Origin: Methanooceanicella nereidis
Lineage (GTDB): Archaea; Halobacteriota; Methanocellia; Methanocellales; Methanocellaceae
NCBI RefSeq assembly: GCF_021023085.1
Contig: NZ_PGCK01000009.1
Location: forward strand, 62,001-126,000
Direction of reading: 5' to 3'
DNA length: 64,000 bases
Shown piece after piece: positions 52,020-61,319 of the stretch; position 1 is the first letter of the stretch, and every line of letters starts with the position of its first letter. The position numbers and the translations under genes were made by a program. A model generated the notes under the pieces. It was not told the origin of the DNA. It saw nothing but the letters and a program-made list of their open reading frames with translations, and searched no databases.

Positions 52020-53969
52020 TTACTCGCCCTTTTGCTCCGCATTGGAGCACGTGAGCGTATAACAGGTACCGTTCGACCTTTCGACTTTCATTGAACAATT
52101 AAGTTCCTCGGCCAGAATATGAACAAGCTGTAGCCCGAGCGATGTCGTATTGTAAATATCCAGGCTTTCCGGAAGGCCTATCCCGTCATCCCTGACTTTC
52201 AGCACATACTGGCAATTGCCATTGGAGTGGAATTCCACGCAGATCTCGCCTCTTCGGCCGTCAGGAAAAGCGTGTTTATACGAGTTGGACACGAGCTCGT
52301 TTATGATGAGTCCCCAGGGGATAGCGGAGTCGATATTCAGGGAGACTTCATCTATGTTTGTCACAATGCTTATACCGGACGCTTCTGACCGGTACGAATG
52401 GCTGAGATAAGTTGTAAGGCTTCGCAGGTACTCCGCAAAGTCCACCCTCGCCAGGTCCTTTGACTGATATAGCTTTTCATGTATAAGGGCCATCGAGCGG
52501 ATACGGTTCTGGCTTTCTCTGAACATGTCCTGATAGTGTTTATCCTTAATGTTCGAAGACTGCAGGTTAAGCAGGCTCGAGACTATCTGGAGGTTATTCT
52601 TGACCCTGTGATGGATCTCCTTTAACAGCACCTCTTTTTCCTTTAAGGATGCTTTGATCTTTTCTTCATCTGCTTTATGTTCCAGTATCTCTTTCTGTAG
52701 CGCCTCGTTAGTGATGCCGAGTTCCGCAGTGCGTTCCTTTACACGCATCTCAAGCTCGTCATATGCCCTCTTAAGCGCTTCCTCGCTGCGCTTACGCTCC
52801 GTTATATCCTCGACCATGGTGATATAGCTGGATACCATCCCTTCCGAGTCATAAGTCGGGAACATCTTTATCGTAACATAACGGGCATCATCGTTGACCA
52901 TCAGGTCAAGCTTCACTTCATTTATGATGGCCGTTTCGCCGTCCTTGACTTTCAATATCTTCGACCGGATGCCGTCGTCCATACGGAACATATGCTCAAA
53001 GATATTAAATTTCCCGATAACATCATCCTTATTTAAATAGAACAGGTCATAAAAGGCTGCGTTTGCCCTTACTATGACACCGCCGGTGTCATGTATACAC
53101 ATCGCGTCCGGGGACTGGGTTATGAGGTCATCCATCAGCAGGCGGGTATCGGAAAGTTTCTTATTGACCTCTTCCACCGTTATGGTCTTGATATTGCTAA
53201 GTGAGTACACGAGCAAGGCGACGGACATGAATATGAGCATCACATCGTAGAAGAACTGGGAACCGCCCACGTTTTCGTATAATCCTAAATAATCGATAAG
53301 AGTTAATGAATCGCCGGCGAAGCTGAGTATGAAATAGATGAACGTTATGGAAAAAATATACCTGAGCTGGGTCGGCATATAGGCAAGTATGAGTATCGCG
53401 GACATTGCCAGGATCACAACATCGGCAAGCGTACAAAGCGTGTAGATGATAATGTTGAAAGTATTGCTGCTTCCCCACTGTATATTGGCTAAGACAAAAT
53501 ACAGTATCAGGAGCGCGGATGTGATGTTTATGAAAATGATGAATATTTTCATATATGGCTCTATCTTCTCATGCTGGGCCTTGAACAGGACGAAGAAAGT
53601 GTAAATGATGGGTAAATATGCCAGGACCATCGCTGTCTTCCCTGCTGTCACCAGCCAGGAGAAATCAAACGATAGCGGTAATATGTACCAGAGGAAGCCG
53701 GAGATCGAGAGCAGCGTGAAGTTCGCCATCAATCCGAAAAATATGGCCTTCAGGGTCCCGTCTGTGCTCGACTTATAGAGCAATACGGATAACGGAAGGC
53801 TCAGCAGTAGCAATAGAGCGTAGGATATGACAGATAAGATCGAGAAAATATCGATGACCAGGGAGAACATCAGGATTACGGCAACGCCCATGAGTATGGC
53901 GAACTGAACTGCAATAAGGAAGAATAGGAATATGTTAAAACTTTTTACCCGCCTTATTTGCATGTCCAT
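52020..53969 (-). CDS. Membrane sensor histidine kinase (7TM-PAS-HisKA_2)
   Basis: A 649-residue kinase. The N-terminal 240 residues hold about seven or eight membrane helices. A PAS domain (about 265-390) ending in VEDITERKRSEE is followed by a coiled coil (about 390-445), then a HisKA_2 domain with EIHHRVKNNLQ (His453 by this start) and a HATPase domain with NELVSNSYKHAF and DDGIGLP. The kinase core is very similar to that of the kinase at 17989-19869. No response regulator is adjacent. ATG 53969 is used; TTG 53981 and ATG 53963 are options. Confidence 0.88.
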   Translation of the reverse strand: MDMQIRRVKSFNIFLFFLIAVQFAILMGVAVILMFSLVIDIFSILSVISYALLLLLSLPLSVLLYKSSTDGTLKAIFFGLMANFTLLSISGFLWYILPLSFDFSWLVTAGKTAMVLAYLPIIYTFFVLFKAQHEKIEPYMKIFIIFINITSALLILYFVLANIQWGSSNTFNIIIYTLCTLADVVILAMSAILILAYMPTQLRYIFSITFIYFILSFAGDSLTLIDYLGLYENVGGSQFFYDVMLIFMSVALLVYSLSNIKTITVEEVNKKLSDTRLLMDDLITQSPDAMCIHDTGGVIVRANAAFYDLFYLNKDDVIGKFNIFEHMFRMDDGIRSKILKVKDGETAIINEVKLDLMVNDDARYVTIKMFPTYDSEGMVSSYITMVEDITERKRSEEALKRAYDELEMRVKERTAELGITNEALQKEILEHKADEEKIKASLKEKEVLLKEIHHRVKNNLQIVSSLLNLQSSNIKDKHYQDMFRESQNRIRSMALIHEKLYQSKDLARVDFAEYLRSLTTYLSHSYRSEASGISIVTNIDEVSLNIDSAIPWGLIINELVSNSYKHAFPDGRRGEICVEFHSNGNCQYVLKVRDDGIGLPESLDIYNTTSLGLQLVHILAEELNCSMKVERSNGTCYTLTCSNAEQKGE

Positions 53970-54171
53970 AATTCTCAACAACCAGATTAGTATATATATG
54001 CCGGATAAACCTATTTTTTAAATTGTTTGTATTTCCTGGCTATATTTCTACTTTTTTCTATACAGGAGTAACTATTAGTTATTATACAGGTAAAAGCCTT
54101 TGCGTTCCCCCATAATATAAAAATGTCAAAATTATTTAATTTTTTAGTTAGAACTATTTTTAGAAAAATAA

Positions 54172-55650
54172 TTAAAATTTTATAATATTCTTAGGCGGAA
54201 GAAAATCTCCTGTGATCTTCGCTATCTCCTTTGCCACGGATAAAATATCCATATCCATCCAGCGGCGCCCGACGATCTGCACCCCCAGCGGTAAACCGTC
54301 GCTTGTCGATGACATCGGCAAAACGACGACAGGATTTCCCGAAAGGTTAAAAGGATTAGTGTATGCAAAAGTGCCAAGGTCATAAGGTATTTTTTTACCG
54401 TCCACATCGATGGAAGCCAGCATTTCCTCGAAATGGTTTCGTATGCCGGGATGAGGAGGGGCCGGCACCGAAGCGACAGGACAGAGCCATGCGTCACGGC
54501 CTGCTAAGAAAGTTTCCATAATTTTTATATGTCTATCACGTCTTGAAAGCGCCTTTGAATAAGTGCCCAATGTCGACCCCGCCCCCTTAAGATACCCGCT
54601 AATGAACGCGTCATCCCTGATATTAAGCCCTGACAGCCAGCGAAGAAAAGCCCGTGGCAAATGTAAAGGCGTAGACCCGGTATGCATCGCAGTTGACTCG
54701 ATCTCGGTTCTTGTTCGTATGGCCTCGGCAAGATCAAATCCGGGCGGGTTAAGCTTCTCTACCTGGCATCCCTGCCGGGCTAATTCGCCGGCAAGTCTTT
54801 CCATTGAGGACCGTGTTTCCTCCGTGACGGGAACTCCACCGAGTTCATCAGTCCATGCCAGTCTCAACCCCTTCAGCTCTTTTTTTAATGGTAAAGATAA
54901 GGTAACAGGCGGCACTTCCCACTGCCTCCCGTCCGGTCCGGCGATCAGAGTCAATGCCAGCTCAAGGTCCTCTACTGAGCGTGCCAGAGGGCCGACTGAT
55001 ATCAGGTACCTAAGAAGACCCCGGGGAGTTCCCGGCACATGGCCCGCGAATGATACCAGATGATCGGTCGGCTTCATACCAAATACTCCGCAGAAATGTG
55101 CAGGTACCCTTATAGAGCCGCTGATGTCACTGCCAATGTCTAGCGGCGTCATACATGATGCCACAGCAGCGGCACTGCCCCCGCTACTTCCTCCCGGGGT
55201 CCTTGAAAGGTCCCGGGGATTATTTGTACGCCCGAAAAGCGGGCTGTCACAATGACAGCCGGAGGCCATTTCGGGCAGGTTGGTCTTGCCCATTATGACG
55301 GCGCCTGCAGCCTTCAGGCGTGCCACGACCGTAGCATCTTTTTTGGGGATATGATCCGCCAGGGCAGGATTGCTGCTCGTGGTGCGTAATCCCGCGGTCT
55401 CAAAAGAGTCTTTGATAGTCATAGGCACCCCGTGAAGCGGGCCCCATACCTCCCCGCGGGCCAAAGCTTTATCTGCCTCTTTTGCCCGCCTGAGAGCATT
55501 TTCCGCATCTAACGTGACTATAGCGTTAATGTAAGGATCATATTCCCGAATATGGCCCAGGTGAGCTTCTAGCACCTCGACCGCGGATAGCTCTCCGGAA
55601 AGGATGGCTTTTGATAGGTCAGCTGCTGTCCGAAAGACAATATCGGTCAT
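54172..55650 (-). CDS. Amidase signature family enzyme
   Basis: A 492-residue amidase with the Ser-cisSer-Lys triad: Lys in GVPMTIKDSF (residue 80 by this start), the cis-serine in PGGSSGGSAAAVA and the nucleophile in SGSIRVPAHFCG. It hydrolyses an amide to acid and ammonia. It resembles GatA, but no GatB or GatC lies near and the C-terminal part is that of general amidases, so I keep a generic name. ATG 55650 is chosen over an upstream GTG at 55659. Confidence 0.88.
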   Translation of the reverse strand: MTDIVFRTAADLSKAILSGELSAVEVLEAHLGHIREYDPYINAIVTLDAENALRRAKEADKALARGEVWGPLHGVPMTIKDSFETAGLRTTSSNPALADHIPKKDATVVARLKAAGAVIMGKTNLPEMASGCHCDSPLFGRTNNPRDLSRTPGGSSGGSAAAVASCMTPLDIGSDISGSIRVPAHFCGVFGMKPTDHLVSFAGHVPGTPRGLLRYLISVGPLARSVEDLELALTLIAGPDGRQWEVPPVTLSLPLKKELKGLRLAWTDELGGVPVTEETRSSMERLAGELARQGCQVEKLNPPGFDLAEAIRTRTEIESTAMHTGSTPLHLPRAFLRWLSGLNIRDDAFISGYLKGAGSTLGTYSKALSRRDRHIKIMETFLAGRDAWLCPVASVPAPPHPGIRNHFEEMLASIDVDGKKIPYDLGTFAYTNPFNLSGNPVVVLPMSSTSDGLPLGVQIVGRRWMDMDILSVAKEIAKITGDFLPPKNIIKF

Positions 55651-55861
55651 AAATATCACGCAATACTCTGGCTGATTAAATATATAATAATAAATATTAT
55701 ATCAAAAATATTTTGTCCGATGTCGTATCTTTTTTATTGCCCGGTATTACCAAAGTATTGAAAATATAGAATACGAAGCCGTTTTAAAAATAATAGATCA
55801 CTGGATGTAGCTTTTTTATTAAGCTGTTGATGGAAAAATAGTATTTCGACTTTCAAGATCA

Positions 55862-55887
55862 AAGAAAATACCGGATCGGTGATCCGG
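55862..55887 (-). terminator. Hairpin terminator of the MTH865 gene
   Basis: Read leftward, CCGGATC/GATCCGG with a three-base loop (55871-55887) is followed by TATTTTCTTT just past the MTH865 stop codon. Confidence 0.65.
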
Positions 55888-55890
55888 CAT

Positions 55891-56193
55891 TCACAGAGGA
55901 CATCTTGCAGTAAGTAATGATGCGGCGTCCCCTGCGCTCTTTATCGGGAAATCATTATTATCGAGGTTGCATATGAGGTCATACATCGTCAACAGCCGGT
56001 CGCCTTTTTGACAGGCCATCGGAGTTGCCTTAGGAAATACTTTTAACAGTTCCTCCCTCGTGTCTATAGGGAACCGGACATTGGCGCCGGTCATCAGGGA
56101 CACTATTTCCAGTTTCATCATCTCCAGCTCTTTTATTGACGTAGCGCCGGGAGCCTCAGCATGTTCGCTATAGTTTGGCTTCTCTATTGACAT
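55891..56193 (-). CDS. MTH865-like protein
   Basis: A 100-residue protein with an N-terminal tail and a domain matching the MTH865 family (NVRFPIDTREELLKVFP, DFPIKSAGDAASLL). MTH865 is a small, structurally characterised EF-hand-like helical fold of unknown function, frequent in methanogens. ATG 56193 (MSIEKPN) is chosen over an in-frame ATG three codons upstream. A frameshifted second copy lies at 57634-57859 beyond the SAP-domain gene. Confidence 0.82.
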   Translation of the reverse strand: MSIEKPNYSEHAEAPGATSIKELEMMKLEIVSLMTGANVRFPIDTREELLKVFPKATPMACQKGDRLLTMYDLICNLDNNDFPIKSAGDAASLLTARCPL

Positions 56194-56366
56194 ATGGTTC
56201 ACCAGATATGTTTTTGTAACCGGCGCTTAATAACTTTTCCCTTAACCGATAGATCTCGTTGATTTCATGATAATGTAAATATATGCGATTAATATGCAAC
56301 CAAATATAAAATAAGAGCAAAAAGAATAAGTGCTTATATTTTTCAATATGTTATGGGGATGGTAAA

Positions 56367-57413
56367 TTGAGTATACTCGGATTGTTAGGCTACCGTAGCT
56401 CCAGGGATAAAAATGAAGGTCTCTCTACGGACCAGAAGGAACTATTGTTGTGTCTGGTCGGTCAGTTGATCGACAGGGACATGGAACGGACATGGACTCC
56501 CATCGTGGGCAACTTTGAAGCGAGCATCGCAAATATGATAAGCATGGGCTTACTGGAAGATGCACCGCTTGAAGATAAGCTGGATAAAAAATATCGCGTG
56601 TCTGACCTGAAAGAGCTCCTTGAAGGGCGCGATATAAAGGCAAAAGGCAAAAAATCAGAGCTGATCAGCGCCGCGATAGAGAACACGGACCAGCAGAGCA
56701 TCTCGGACATGGTCGCCGACGTGAGGCTTTATGTAGCCAGCGAATCAGGTAAAAAATTCATAGAGACATACAAGACAGATAAAGAAAAAGAATATTCTTC
56801 AATGGAAAGGGACGCGCTGGGATATTTATCGAAAGGGGACGCAAGAAGGGCGGCACAAAGGATCTCGCAGTACAGGGCACTTCAGAACTACCCGGGAAGC
56901 CAGTGGCTAAACAGGCCGTATAACGTACCGGAGACATATATAAAAGCCGCTTCCAGCCTGATAAAATATTCATACGATGACCTGCCTCTGAACGAATCCC
57001 ATAGAAAGGATATCGGAATGCAGCTGGCCCTATCGATCATGTTAGGGGAAACGGTAAAAGAGTCTGCCAGCCGCCTTCTCAGTGAATCATATGACGTATT
57101 TTCATGGGGCCCGCTCGTAGATCACCTCAAAGAGACATCATATTGTAAATGCTCGGGGCTAGAGAATATCAAGAAGGAAGAGGTCGTCGAACTTTACACG
57201 GAAAAACAGATATTGCAGGCATTCGCCGAAAACGACCTTGAGTGCTTATCGGCCACACATATCGGCAAAGGCATAAGGATATTGCCTGCACGGGGCAACT
57301 CATGCATATCCTGCTACAGCGGGAAGAACGAGTACCAGTGGTCGGAGATAGACAAGATACCAAAGATGCCCAGGCACCTTGGATGCCATTGTAAATACGT
57401 GGCATGGATCTGA
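56367..57413 (+). CDS. SAP-domain protein with Cys/His C-terminal module
   Basis: A 348-residue protein. Residues about 76-106 are a SAP motif (YRVSDLKELLEGRDIKAKGKK split by its turn), which in other proteins binds AT-rich DNA. The middle is helical. The last 45 residues hold CISCYSGKNEY and HLGCHCKYVAW, a Cys/His set that could be a zinc site and resembles the ends of some phage head-assembly proteins. No phage genes surround it. TTG at 56367 follows a GGGGATGG site. Function unknown. Confidence 0.72.
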   Translation: MSILGLLGYRSSRDKNEGLSTDQKELLLCLVGQLIDRDMERTWTPIVGNFEASIANMISMGLLEDAPLEDKLDKKYRVSDLKELLEGRDIKAKGKKSELISAAIENTDQQSISDMVADVRLYVASESGKKFIETYKTDKEKEYSSMERDALGYLSKGDARRAAQRISQYRALQNYPGSQWLNRPYNVPETYIKAASSLIKYSYDDLPLNESHRKDIGMQLALSIMLGETVKESASRLLSESYDVFSWGPLVDHLKETSYCKCSGLENIKKEEVVELYTEKQILQAFAENDLECLSATHIGKGIRILPARGNSCISCYSGKNEYQWSEIDKIPKMPRHLGCHCKYVAWI

Positions 57414-57633
57414 TCATTTGATCATAACGGGAAGCGGGAACTTCTTAAAAACGGAAAAACGCTTTTTATTTTTTTAATGATATCAAAACTGAGATCGTTA
57501 ATCTGTACCTGCACATTAGAGCAATATTATTTTCAGGGCACATGTGATCATTTAATTGACATGAACATTGAAAAATTGGCTTCATCATTAAAAACACTAT
57601 TACCAAAAAATAAGAATGAGACCGTAATTAATG

Positions 57634-57859
57634 TCAGGCCTTTTTTAATATAATATCTGCGACCTGATCGCCGCTCTTGAGTGGGAGAACGGAAGGAGTG
57701 AGCGATTTACCGGCATTGCCTGCCGTCATTTTTATGTTGCCGTACTGGGACGTTGTATTTGCCCAATGGGGAAAGCGGTTAACAGCCCTTCAGATCGTTT
57801 ACCGGGAATCTGGCCTCTGCCAGTGCTCCGGCGATCTGTGCGCGTATTTCATCCTTCAC
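57634..57859 (-). pseudogene. Frameshifted MTH865-family paralogue
   Basis: Starting at GTG 57857-57859, a reading frame gives KDEIRAQIAGALAEARFPVN, then the match continues in a second frame as SEGLLTAFPIG, then in a third as ANTTSQYGNIKMTAGNAGK and LKSGDQVADIILKKA ending at a TGA at 57634-57636. In that order the pieces rebuild a whole MTH865-type domain (FPIN-type helix, TT-type turn, DFPFKS-like region). Two single-base shifts (near 57795 and 57765) break it. It is a second, decayed copy beside the intact gene at 55891-56193. Confidence 0.78.
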
Positions 57860-57974
57860 TCATTTTTATGCACCGGGCATTCATTGATTGTCCCTGCGGC
57901 TTCAGCAGGGGGACAGTCTTCACTATGCTTATCGCGGACGATAAAACACCGATGGATAAAAATGAATAAAAGGC

Positions 57975-58334
57975 TTAAAAAGAGAACACATCGGCTGACA
58001 CTTTCCTTATACCCTCTAATTTTGACAGCCGGTAATCATGCTCTTTATCCCGGCTCCTGTAGCCCTTATTATATTTTTTTATCGTAGCCAGGAACTCAAG
58101 CGTGTCGTAAGGCCTTAGCTCGATATTCTCGAACCCGTCCCCGAAGTCAAACCACATGTGGTCGCACATCAATTCGCCTTCATCATCCCTGATGTCGGCC
58201 ACCAGCACGGTCAGGGTCCTCCCTTTACGGTAATTGCATTTCGACCCGTACCGTAAGAAGACTCCCTTAAATTTTTGTCTGCCTTTGCACTGTATAGCCT
58301 CAAGTTTCTTCCTCAAATTTTCCACCGCCGGCAT
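57975..58334 (-). CDS. Hypothetical protein, possible OB-like fold
   Basis: A 119-residue basic protein with beta-rich segments (FKGVFLRYGSKCNYRKGRTLTV split by its turn, then LMCDHMWFDFGDGFENIEL and DTLEFLATIKKYNKGYR). The arrangement of strands and basic patches suggests a small OB-type fold that might bind nucleic acid, though no family is recognised. ATG 58334 is chosen. It lies upstream of, and divergent from, pheA. Confidence 0.65.
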   Translation of the reverse strand: MPAVENLRKKLEAIQCKGRQKFKGVFLRYGSKCNYRKGRTLTVLVADIRDDEGELMCDHMWFDFGDGFENIELRPYDTLEFLATIKKYNKGYRSRDKEHDYRLSKLEGIRKVSADVFSF

Positions 58335-58497
58335 TTTCAAATGCTAAAAATCATAATAAAGTAATATGTAATAAAATTTATTGTTATGTAACAAAATATC
58401 AACTAATATGAAATAAATGTCAAATAAAACAATTGATCATATATCCGGCATCCAGCCTTGAATATCATTAAATACGTATTTAGCCCATTATCATTTA

Positions 58498-59310
58498 ATG
58501 AAACTAGGATTACTCGGTCCGGAAGGCACTTTCTCTGAAATGGCGGCAAAAAAATGGAAACCTGATGCCGGGCTGATCTTTTTCGATGATATGGAATCCG
58601 CGGTAAGATGCGTGGATGAAGGCATATGCGACGAGTCCATCGTCCCGGTCGAAAACTCAGTCGAGGGAGCCGTAGGGATAGTGCTAGACGTTCTCCTTGA
58701 GATAAAGTCGCCCATCATCGGCGAAGTGATTTTACCGGTAAAGCAATGCCTTATGTCAAAGGGAGGCATTTCGGACATCAAGGTCATAGTCTCGCACCCG
58801 CAGGCTCTCGGGCAATGCAGGAGATATATCCGCGAGCATTTCCCGAACGCCGAGGTCAGGACTACCGGAAGCACGGCACATGCCGGCAAACTGGCACAGG
58901 AATTCACGGAAATGGCCGCGATAGGATGCTCCGAGTCGGCGAACCGCTACGGGCTTAAAGTACTAAAGGAAGGTATACAGGATTACCAGTCTAATTATAC
59001 AAGATTTTTCGTATTCGGTAAAAAGATGCATGCCCCTACGGGAAACGATAAGACCTCTCTTGCCGTCTACCTGGAAAAGGACATGCCGGGCGCATTATAT
59101 GAGTTCCTTGGAGAGTTCGCGAACAGGTCCATCAATATGACGAGAATAGAGTCCCGGCCCTCGAAAAAAATGCTGGGCGAGTACTGGTTCTTTATCGATG
59201 TGGAAGGACACGCTGAGGACCTGGTATTACAGGAAGCTATATCTGCTTTAAAGGATAAGTGTACCACACTCAAGGTGTTAGGTTCATATCCTAAGGCAGA
59301 GACTTTATGA
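58498..59310 (+). CDS. pheA: Prephenate dehydratase PheA
   Basis: A 270-residue enzyme turning prephenate into phenylpyruvate for phenylalanine. The periplasmic-binding-like catalytic domain begins LGLLGPEGTFSEMAAKKW and includes the conserved TRFFVFG near residue 168; an ACT domain (about 185-265: LAVYLEKDMPGALYEFLGEF and ESRPSKKMLGEYWFFID) gives feedback control by phenylalanine. The ATG at 58498 has no Shine-Dalgarno sequence, as is common here. The transporter gene starts within its last codon. Confidence 0.94.
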   Translation: MKLGLLGPEGTFSEMAAKKWKPDAGLIFFDDMESAVRCVDEGICDESIVPVENSVEGAVGIVLDVLLEIKSPIIGEVILPVKQCLMSKGGISDIKVIVSHPQALGQCRRYIREHFPNAEVRTTGSTAHAGKLAQEFTEMAAIGCSESANRYGLKVLKEGIQDYQSNYTRFFVFGKKMHAPTGNDKTSLAVYLEKDMPGALYEFLGEFANRSINMTRIESRPSKKMLGEYWFFIDVEGHAEDLVLQEAISALKDKCTTLKVLGSYPKAETL

Positions 59311-60593
59311 TCGGCGAGATACTCGTCTTTATATTAACATATTTTCTAATAATGGTAAGACCCTGGAAATTAAACGAAGCTACCGGGGCACTTCTTGGCG
59401 CTTTACTGATGATGGTGTTCCTTCAGCCGCACCACATACTGGAGGCGCTGGGCTTTCCAGCGGAGTACGGCACCCCGCTTGTGACCACGTGGAACGTCGT
59501 AATAATACTGATAGAGCTGATGGTCATAAGCACTTTTCTGGACGACTACGGGTTTTTCGAGTACTGCGCGGTCAAAGCAATGCAATTCGCAAGAGGTGAC
59601 GCGCTTAAGCTGTTCAGCTACACATATATCATAACATGCTTTATAACCGCCTTCACGTCCAACGACCTGGCAATACTTACCCTGACTCCGATAATATTGA
59701 AGTTCTGCAGGAGAGCTGGCCTGGACGCGAAGCCTTTCATGTTCGCGTTCTTCTTTGCGGCGAACATTGCGTCGATGTTCCTGTATATCGGCAACCTGAC
59801 CAATATCCTTATAGGCGACGCTTTTAACCTGGGCTATTTTGACTTTACCGCATATATGTTCCTCCCGACCATGGCGGCGATCATAGTGAATTATTTTATT
59901 TTCCGCCGCATGTTCAGGGATTCCCTGCCCCGGTCTTACCCGGTATCTGAGCATGAAGACACGAGAGGCCTGATAAAAGATAAACGGATGGTCGCGGCAG
60001 GCATCGCCGTCCTCATATTCGTACTTATAGGATGCGGATTTGCCAATAATCTCAGCCTGCCGCTGTCGGTCGTGACTACGATAGGCATGATATGCATCTA
60101 CCTCATAGAAAGAAAACCGATCTTAAGGACTAAAAGAGTGTCATGGAGAGTCGTGATCTTCGTCATTTCGCTGTTCATCGTCGTAAAAGGCCTGGAGGTA
60201 TGCGGAGTTAACGCTTTGCTCGGCTCATTTATACTATCGCTCGTAGGCCAGAACCCGGTCATCGCCACGTTCTTCATTTCCATCACTTCGGCGTTCATGT
60301 GCAACCTGGTGAATAACATACCGATGACAGCCATGATGGTCCCGATAACGTCTTCCATCGCGGCGACTCCGGACATGTCACTCGCAATGGCTTATTCCCT
60401 TGTCATAGGAAGTAACCTGGGGGCCAATATCACGATAACGGGCGCACTGGCAGGTATCCTGTGGCTCGAATGTGCGAGAGTGGAAAAATGGAGTACCGGG
60501 GTCACAGAATTTCTCAGGATAGGGCTGACGGTAACGCCGCTTGTGATCCTGGCATCGTCGGCCGTTCTGGCCCTGGAGATCATTCTTTTTTAG
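59307..60593 (+). CDS. ArsB/NhaD-type ion transporter
   Basis: A 428-residue membrane protein with about ten to eleven helices, beginning VFILTYFLIMVRPWKLNEATGALLGALL split by its turn and containing FTSNDLAILTLTPIIL and NNIPMTAMMVPITSS, the paired conserved loops of the ArsB/NhaD/DASS superfamily. Substrate may be arsenite, sodium or a small anion. The start overlaps the pheA stop by four bases, so the two genes are cotranscribed; the functional link is unclear. Confidence 0.83.
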   Translation: MIGEILVFILTYFLIMVRPWKLNEATGALLGALLMMVFLQPHHILEALGFPAEYGTPLVTTWNVVIILIELMVISTFLDDYGFFEYCAVKAMQFARGDALKLFSYTYIITCFITAFTSNDLAILTLTPIILKFCRRAGLDAKPFMFAFFFAANIASMFLYIGNLTNILIGDAFNLGYFDFTAYMFLPTMAAIIVNYFIFRRMFRDSLPRSYPVSEHEDTRGLIKDKRMVAAGIAVLIFVLIGCGFANNLSLPLSVVTTIGMICIYLIERKPILRTKRVSWRVVIFVISLFIVVKGLEVCGVNALLGSFILSLVGQNPVIATFFISITSAFMCNLVNNIPMTAMMVPITSSIAATPDMSLAMAYSLVIGSNLGANITITGALAGILWLECARVEKWSTGVTEFLRIGLTVTPLVILASSAVLALEIILF

Positions 60594-61188
60594 GCTTTGA
60601 GCCGTCTATGGCGAGAGCGGCCTTTTTCCGGATCAGCTCCGCACGCTTCTCGATCTCTCTTGCATCGGCCAGCTTATTCCTTAGTTTTTCCGTTGCCTCG
60701 CGCCATGAACGTTCCTCGAAAGCATCGTGATCCTTAAAATATTCTTTAGTAGCCTCAAAATGCACGTCTCTGGCCGCAAGAAGCTCCATATCGGTCCGGA
60801 GCATCTGATCGCCGTCGGGAAGGTCTGCCAGCCCGCAACTCTTTATCCCGCTGACGCTGACCTTAAGCTTTGTCAGCGAAAGCAGGGAGGATTCCGGAAA
60901 TACCCAGCAGCCGATCGGCTTTACGAAATGGATGCTGCACAGGTTTTCTTTCAGGAAAGGACAGCCGTCATCGGCGAGTATTACAGAGTACCTGAAACTC
61001 CCCGCGGTTTCGACGACGTCGCAATAACGATCAAAAAAATCCGCCGGGCTCATGCCAAGCCACGAGCTTATGTTCTGGATATCGATAAGAGATACCGCAT
61101 AGTAAGGGTACCTGAGACAGCAAGTACCGCAGCATTTACACTCGAACTTCACTCCGTCTATGATCGATACGTCATTATCGCCAGGCAT
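60580..61188 (-). CDS. YkgJ-type cysteine cluster protein
   Basis: A 202-residue protein with the YkgJ signature CKCCGTCCLRYPYY, a later DDGCPFL and CSIHFVKPIGCWVFP, together the Fe/Zn-binding set of the family. Its biological role is unknown. It is convergent with the transporter gene and their ends overlap by 14 bases. Confidence 0.85.
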   Translation of the reverse strand: MPGDNDVSIIDGVKFECKCCGTCCLRYPYYAVSLIDIQNISSWLGMSPADFFDRYCDVVETAGSFRYSVILADDGCPFLKENLCSIHFVKPIGCWVFPESSLLSLTKLKVSVSGIKSCGLADLPDGDQMLRTDMELLAARDVHFEATKEYFKDHDAFEERSWREATEKLRNKLADAREIEKRAELIRKKAALAIDGSKPKKE

Positions 61189-61319
61189 AGCATCAAATTA
61201 TCTCGCATCTCAAGACATAAAACATCTCTGGTCAAGAGATTATCAAAAAATTATTAGATTGCTAAAAAAATCCCCAAATATATTATAGATTGGGCTCGAA
61301 AAATCATATGGTGTCTTGA

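Noticed and set aside
54172-55650. GatA subunit of the tRNA amidotransferase
   Set aside because: The triad is shared by all amidase-signature enzymes, and no GatB or GatC gene is adjacent, so the specific name is not supported.
57677-58087. Rightward reading frame of 136 codons
   Set aside because: It is antisense to the recovered MTH865 pseudogene and the start of another leftward gene; its composition is not protein-like.
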